A stretch of DNA of 64,000 bases from JAPXSY01 sp033812795 (GTDB lineage Bacteria > Verrucomicrobiota > Kiritimatiellia > RFP12 > UBA1067): assembly GCA_033812795.1 (NCBI GenBank), contig JAPXSY010000006.1:1-64000 (forward strand), written 5' to 3'. The notes under the pieces are model-generated. The model was given only the letters and a program-made list of their open reading frames with translations, was not told the origin of the DNA and did no database searches. Position 1 is the first letter of the stretch; the number at the start of each line of letters is the position of its first letter. The translations under genes were made by a program, and so were the position numbers. Of this stretch, positions 60,015-64,000 are shown one piece after another.

Positions 60015-60935
60015 ATGAATGCGTTTCCTGACTCTGTCACTCCACCGCCCGCAGCCCTTCCCCGCGACACGCCGGGCGAACGGCTGCAGAACGTCCTCGC
60101 GCACCGCGGCGTCGCATCGCGCCGCCATGCCGCCGACATCATCGCAAACGGCTCGGTCACCGTCAACGGCAAGGTGATCTTCGCGCCCGGATTCCGCGTC
60201 GATCCGACCCGCGATGACATCCGCGTCAACGGGGAGCGTCTTGCGAAGACAGAGGAACGTTCCCGCACGATCCTGCTCCATAAACCCGCAGGCCTGATTT
60301 GCAGCGCGGACTCTTCGCGTGGCCAAACGGTCTGCGACCTGATGCGCCCGCATTTCCGCGAACGGATCGTGCCCGTGGGGCGTCTCGACAAAGAGAGTGA
60401 AGGACTGCTGCTGCTTTCCAATGACGGCGAACTCATCCACCGTATGACGCATCCGCGATACGGCCACTCCAAAACCTACCTCGTCCGGGTGGCGGGCCGC
60501 ATGGCCGCTTCCAAAATCGAACTGCTGCGCTCGCGTTTGGAGATCGACGGGTACACCATCCGGCCGGTGAAGGTCGAGGTGCTGAAGGAGGGACGCGACA
60601 ACACGCATCTTCTGGCCTTCACCCTGAGCGAAGGCCGAAACCGCCAGATCCGCAAAATGTGCTCTCTGGCGCATTTCGTCGTGCTGAACCTCACCCGCGT
60701 ACGCATCGGCCCGCTGAAGATCGGCACGATGCGCCCCGGCGAATGGCGGGAACTCTCGGAAGCCGAAGTCCGGGCACTTAAGCGCACGCCTTCCGCATCC
60801 GTCATCCCGCCGCCGGATCGCGGCGGCCCGACCCGGGGCGGCACGCCGCCCCACGCCAGGAGGCCGAAACCGGACCTCAGGCCCCCTGGCCCGCGAAAAA
60901 GCGGTCCATCAGCGCGCTGTGCTCGGCATCCGTGA
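60015..60935 (+). CDS. RsuA/RluB-family pseudouridine synthase
   Basis: The ATG at 60015 (MNAFPDSVTPPPAALP) is preferred; a longer start 48 codons upstream lies within the promoter and spacer. The S4 domain is at about residues 20-65 (RLQNVLAHRGVASRRHAADIIANGSVTVNG). The catalytic Asp is in VGRLDKESEGLLLLSNDGEL near residue 125, and SEGRNRQIRKMC is the RsuA/RluB signature. The last 50 residues are Pro/Arg-rich (PPDRGGPTRGGTPP) and partly lie over the end of the convergent isomerase gene (59-bp overlap). Confidence 0.9.
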   Translation: MNAFPDSVTPPPAALPRDTPGERLQNVLAHRGVASRRHAADIIANGSVTVNGKVIFAPGFRVDPTRDDIRVNGERLAKTEERSRTILLHKPAGLICSADSSRGQTVCDLMRPHFRERIVPVGRLDKESEGLLLLSNDGELIHRMTHPRYGHSKTYLVRVAGRMAASKIELLRSRLEIDGYTIRPVKVEVLKEGRDNTHLLAFTLSEGRNRQIRKMCSLAHFVVLNLTRVRIGPLKIGTMRPGEWRELSEAEVRALKRTPSASVIPPPDRGGPTRGGTPPHARRPKPDLRPPGPRKSGPSARCARHP

Positions 60936-61860
60936 ACCCGCGGCTCTCGATCGTGACCCAGCCGTTGTAGCCGATCTCATCGATCACCTTGCGCACGGAG
61001 CGCCAGTCCACGCTGCCTTTTCCGATCGGCACGAAATCCCCCTCGTTCTTCTTTTCGCGGTCGATTTTGAAATCCTTGATGTGAAGTTTCACGATCTGGG
61101 AACCCAACGCGCGCAGCCACTCCTCGGTCGGGGCGTACCGCACGTTGTTGCCGAGGTCGAAGTAGGCTTTCACCCACGGGTTGTCAAACGACCGGACAAA
61201 CGCGGCCGCGAAATCCGGCAGCACCCAGAGATTGTTCCACACATTCTCCAGCGCGATGATCACCCCTTCGCGCGCCGCGACAGGAATCAGTTCCTCAATC
61301 GCGCGCCGCGACATCTCGGTCGCCTGATTCTGCGCGGCGATGTACTCGGCAAACGGCGCGTTGTCCCCCTCGACCACCGACGTGACGCGCAGCGTCCGGG
61401 GATCAAACGCAATCCGGAACTGCGACGGCTTGGGCATGGTGCCGCCCACCCTGCACGGCACCAGCAGGATAACGGAGGATCCATACGTTGCCGTGAGGCG
61501 GATCATCCTCTTGACGTCCTCGATCGATTTACGCCGCTGGGCCTCGTCCGAGCTGTTGAAATTCGTCCACCCGCCCATGAAAGAATGGATGGCGAGTCCG
61601 TGTTTCGCGGCCGTCAAACGTCCTTGGATCGCCTGTTCCTCGGTCACGTTCTTATTGGACAGTTCGACACCGGGAAAGCCGGCCTTGGCGATCCGCTCAC
61701 AGGTCTTGTCATCCGCCACACCCGCAATTAACGCCTTGTACAGCGTGGTCCGGAACGCGCATGCGCCCCCCCCCTCCTGCGCGACCCCGAAACGCGGCAT
61801 CCCCGTCACTGCCCCGGCTGCCGCCACACCCATCATGAATGCCCTGCGGTTCATCTGCAT
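60877..61860 (-). CDS. Tat-exported sugar phosphate isomerase/epimerase-like protein
   Basis: ATG 61860 is used because GGGGAGG lies about six bases upstream, whereas it abuts the earlier ATG at 61866. The N-terminus MQMNRRAFMMGVAAAGAVTG is a Tat-like signal (RR motif). The 327-residue product is an AP endonuclease 2/xylose-isomerase-like TIM barrel (TCERIAKAGFPGVELSN, ENVWNNLWVLPDFAA, YFDLGNNVRYAPTEEWL, VKLHIKDFK) with metal-binding His, Glu and Asp. Such proteins are common in PVC genomes and act on oxidised or keto-sugars, possibly with DUF1080 proteins. The substrate is inferred. Confidence 0.88.
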   Translation of the reverse strand: MQMNRRAFMMGVAAAGAVTGMPRFGVAQEGGGACAFRTTLYKALIAGVADDKTCERIAKAGFPGVELSNKNVTEEQAIQGRLTAAKHGLAIHSFMGGWTNFNSSDEAQRRKSIEDVKRMIRLTATYGSSVILLVPCRVGGTMPKPSQFRIAFDPRTLRVTSVVEGDNAPFAEYIAAQNQATEMSRRAIEELIPVAAREGVIIALENVWNNLWVLPDFAAAFVRSFDNPWVKAYFDLGNNVRYAPTEEWLRALGSQIVKLHIKDFKIDREKKNEGDFVPIGKGSVDWRSVRKVIDEIGYNGWVTIESRGFTDAEHSALMDRFFAGQGA

Positions 61861-61940
61861 GTCCATCCTCCCCTTGCCTTTCCTGTGCTCCCGTTCCGTT
61901 GGGCTGCACACCCTTTTCCGGATTTCCAGTCCCATCGCAT

Positions 61941-61956
61941 CAGGCGCATGCGCCTG
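61941..61956. promoter_or_regulatory. perfect 16-bp palindrome downstream of the isomerase promoter
   Basis: CAGGCGCATGCGCCTG is its own reverse complement. It lies about 12-27 bases after the predicted transcription start of the minus-strand promoter, the place of a typical repressor operator. No cognate regulator is evident. Confidence 0.55.
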
Positions 61957-61974
61957 TCCCAATCTGACGTAAAC

Positions 61975-62004
61975 AGTATAGAGACCCCGGAACGTCTATG
62001 TCAA
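61975..62004 (-). promoter_or_regulatory. strong sigma-70 promoter of the isomerase-like gene
   Basis: On the minus strand TTGACA and TATACT are separated by 18 bases, near consensus. Predicted transcription start is near 61968, giving a leader of about 108 bases that contains the palindrome above. Confidence 0.72.
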
Positions 62005-62066
62005 GACACACGCGGTCAGGACAGATCAGCTTAGAATGGCCCGCTACGCGAGTGCCCCCGGGTCAG

Positions 62067-62099
62067 CAGGGGGTTTCGGTTCGTGACAGGGGGTTTCGG
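62067..62099. promoter_or_regulatory. direct repeat CAGGGGGTTTCGG with 20-bp spacing
   Basis: Two exact 13-bp copies (62067-62079 and 62087-62099) lie 20 bp apart and end two bases before the -35 box at 62102. Such spacing near a -35 is typical of AraC-type activator sites. The regulator is unknown. Confidence 0.6.
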
Positions 62100-62101
62100 A
62101 G

Positions 62102-62131
62102 TTGACTGCGTTCGCCTCCCGCCTGCATAAT
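62102..62131 (+). promoter_or_regulatory. candidate sigma-70 promoter of the esterase gene
   Basis: TTGACT and CATAAT are separated by 18 bases. The predicted leader to ATG 62256 is about 118 bases. The rest of 61861-62255 shows no gene. Confidence 0.62.
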
Positions 62132-62255
62132 GCGTTTCAACCACAAGACCGGCACGGCACCTGTAAAGGCTGGGGAACGCCGGCGGCTCGAATAATCTCT
62201 TGCCGAGCATGACCCAACTGATCTGTTGGCAATGCCCAAAATGGGGGTAAGCGGG

Positions 62256-64000
62256 ATGAATCGAAATGCGGGAATGTTGTTGGCGATCGTGCTTTCATTG
62301 CAAGTCAGGGCAGCGGGTGATCCGGCAGCGGTAGCGGCGTGGGAAAAGTCGGGACGCGCGGAAACACTCGAATGGTTCAAACGCCATTGGTTCGGCGTGC
62401 GCCCGGCGGAACGTTTGGCGGATCAAGAGATCGGCGAGGATTACGTCGCGTGCCACGGCGGGCAGATCAGGATCAACATTTACGTGAAGCTTCCGGAAGG
62501 CGCGAGTGCCGAGAACCCGGTGCCGGCTTTCATCTTCGGCGACCACTACAATCCCAAGACAAGCAGAACCAAGACAGACACGATGCCGGGAATCCCGACG
62601 AACGCGATCGTCTCGCGCGGCTACGCCTACATCCGGTTCAATTTCAATGACGTGACGCCCAACACCAACCAAGGGTGCCACGACCCGTCAAGCGCCAACA
62701 TGAAACTCGGCGGAATGGGCAATCCCGACAGCTGGGGCACGATCTCGGCTTGGGCGTGGGGTTTCTCTCGCGTAATGGACTGGGTGGAGACACGGCCGGA
62801 ACTGGATGCGAAACGCATCGCGGTAATCGGACACTCCCGCGGCGGCAAGACCGCGCTATGGGCCGGATGCACTGACCAACGCATCGCGCTCACGATTTCG
62901 AACTGTTCCGGTACCGGCGGGGCGCGTTATTTGCATATGCCGCTCAAAGGAATGGAAACGCTGGACTGGATGAAAGACCATGCGACGCGGCACTGGTTCT
63001 GTCCGAGCTGGATACCGACCTATCGCAACCGCGAGACGGAAATCGAGCATGATGCGGACGAAATGATCATGCTCATCGCGCCGCGGCGAGTCTACGTGGC
63101 AAGCGGGTCGGAAGATAGCTGGGCAGGTCCCGCAGGCGAGTTCGAATCGGCCAAACGCGCGTCGGCGCTCTGGGAAGCCTATGGACACAAGGGGCTTTCG
63201 CTCGACACGTTCCCGGTGCCGGGTACGGTCGACCACTCCGGCCGGGTCGGATACCATTTGCGTCCGGGAGCGCACGCGATCAGGCCGTGGGACTGGGACC
63301 GCTACATGGACTTCATGGACAAACATCTGCCGGGGCCGAAAAAGGCACCCCCGAAAGCGATGGAGCCCGCGGCACCGGAATCGCAACGTGTCCAATCAGA
63401 GGCCATCCTCGCGTGGATCAACGCCTTGGAAGCCTTTTTCGACGGCGGCGAGCAAGGCTCTGTTCACGGCTTTTCGATCCTCCGGCACGGCAAAGTGATT
63501 GCCGAGGGCAGTTGGAAACCGTTCGACACGCTGCATGAGACACACATGCTCTATTCGCTCTCGAAAAGCTTTGCCTCGACCGCGATCGGATTGCTGGTGG
63601 ATGACGGCAAGCTGGACTTGGACGAACGGATCACTGACCTCTTTCCGGAATACGTTCCGGCGGAACCATCCGAAAACCTGAAGGCGATGCGTGTGCGCGA
63701 TCTGCTCTCCATGAATGTCGGCACGAGCCATGCCGATCCGCACAAGAAAGACCCCGGCGGCGATTGGGTGAAGATGTTCGTCACCAACGTGATCGACGGC
63801 AAGCCCGGCCAGGCTTTCAGGTACGACAGCAGCGCCACCCATGTGCTGGTCGCGATCGCCGAGAAGAGAAGCGGCAGGACGTTTTTGGATTTCATCGGGG
63901 AGCGGCTCTTCGACCGGATCGGCATCGGGAAGAATGCCTGGACCACTTATTCGCCGACCGGTATCGCTTGCGGCGGATGGGGGCTCAATCTGACAACCCG
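62256..64000 (+). CDS. glucuronoyl esterase-like enzyme fused to a beta-lactamase-type serine hydrolase, 3' end outside the window
   Basis: ATG 62256 follows GCGGG and gives a signal peptide (MLLAIVLSLQVRA). Residues about 20-370 form an alpha/beta hydrolase close to carbohydrate esterase family 15, with the nucleophile in VIGHSRGGKTALWAG and a downstream His in TVDHSGRVGYHL. From about 385 a second domain starts (AILAWINALEAFFDGGEQG) with the class C beta-lactamase SxxK motif in LYSLSKSFASTAIG and YDSSATHVL in place of YxN. The frame is open to base 64000. The pair would deesterify plant or algal glycans; the role of the second domain is unknown. Confidence 0.85.
   Translation, partial: MNRNAGMLLAIVLSLQVRAAGDPAAVAAWEKSGRAETLEWFKRHWFGVRPAERLADQEIGEDYVACHGGQIRINIYVKLPEGASAENPVPAFIFGDHYNPKTSRTKTDTMPGIPTNAIVSRGYAYIRFNFNDVTPNTNQGCHDPSSANMKLGGMGNPDSWGTISAWAWGFSRVMDWVETRPELDAKRIAVIGHSRGGKTALWAGCTDQRIALTISNCSGTGGARYLHMPLKGMETLDWMKDHATRHWFCPSWIPTYRNRETEIEHDADEMIMLIAPRRVYVASGSEDSWAGPAGEFESAKRASALWEAYGHKGLSLDTFPVPGTVDHSGRVGYHLRPGAHAIRPWDWDRYMDFMDKHLPGPKKAPPKAMEPAAPESQRVQSEAILAWINALEAFFDGGEQGSVHGFSILRHGKVIAEGSWKPFDTLHETHMLYSLSKSFASTAIGLLVDDGKLDLDERITDLFPEYVPAEPSENLKAMRVRDLLSMNVGTSHADPHKKDPGGDWVKMFVTNVIDGKPGQAFRYDSSATHVLVAIAEKRSGRTFLDFIGERLFDRIGIGKNAWTTYSPTGIACGGWGLNLTT

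Noticed and set aside
62063..62380. 105-residue minus-strand ORF at the promoter region of the esterase gene
   Set aside because: It overlaps the promoter, direct repeats and the esterase N-terminus, with no ribosome-binding site or family match.

Overview
The window is GC-rich bacterial DNA with dense, mostly minus-strand gene packing. The gene content suggests a heterotrophic, probably anaerobic member of the PVC superphylum, most likely Verrucomicrobiota/Kiritimatiellota. Supporting features are two DUF1080 proteins, a Tat-exported sugar isomerase-like protein, a beta-helix plus CBM9-like protein, a GH16 glucanase, a BspA-type leucine-rich repeat protein, and many dispersed palindromes and heptanucleotide tandem repeats. 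This assignment rests on gene content only; there is no rRNA in the window, and I found no tRNA or CRISPR array.

Layout. 1-1479: 3' part of a BspA-like surface protein. 1480-2649: gene-free, holding a complete-looking ORF-less group IIC intron (1657-2352, minus) and two heptamer arrays. 2650-10572: amidase, a coupled orphan membrane protein, a DUF1080 protein, a TetR regulator, an aldo/keto reductase and a secreted beta-helix protein. 10745-19372: the most coherent system, a minus-strand operon resembling the Desulfovibrio orange-protein (ORP) cluster. It has three NifX-like proteins, a DUF5320 protein, a DUF89 protein, two ferredoxin-MinD ATPases, a metallo-beta-lactamase protein, TrmO and an Mrp/NBP35 ATPase. 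It is preceded by an excellent sigma-54 promoter, paired candidate enhancer sites and a PAS/AAA+/Fis activator gene, and it ends at a perfect 21-bp hairpin terminator.

19401-31138: SIMPL protein, lysS, a membrane spermidine-synthase-like protein, a beta-CASP nuclease, a basic/acidic Cys protein, ileS (with an in-frame heptamer-repeat insertion), a broken lipoprotein gene and a GT2 glycosyltransferase. 31217-36298: an antiporter fused to a PTS EIIA domain, larB and glyS. 36762-48518: DUF1080 protein, DinG-type helicase, RluA-type synthase, PAS protein, zinc ribbon protein, GT4, NUC nuclease, GH16, an unknown exported protein and an alpha/beta hydrolase. 48643-59761: a likely long transcription unit with a HemC-CobA-HemD fusion, a Met8-HemA fusion, dapF, ctp, a NERD protein, dxs and a GT-C transferase. 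59762-64000: a divergent promoter region, an RsuA-type synthase, the Tat sugar isomerase-like protein and a two-domain esterase/beta-lactamase-like protein cut by the window end.

Functionally, the window combines housekeeping genes (three tRNA synthetases, isoprenoid, DAP and tetrapyrrole synthesis), secreted carbohydrate-active proteins and the metal-sulfur ORP-like operon. All functional calls are from reading the sequence; no database search was run.
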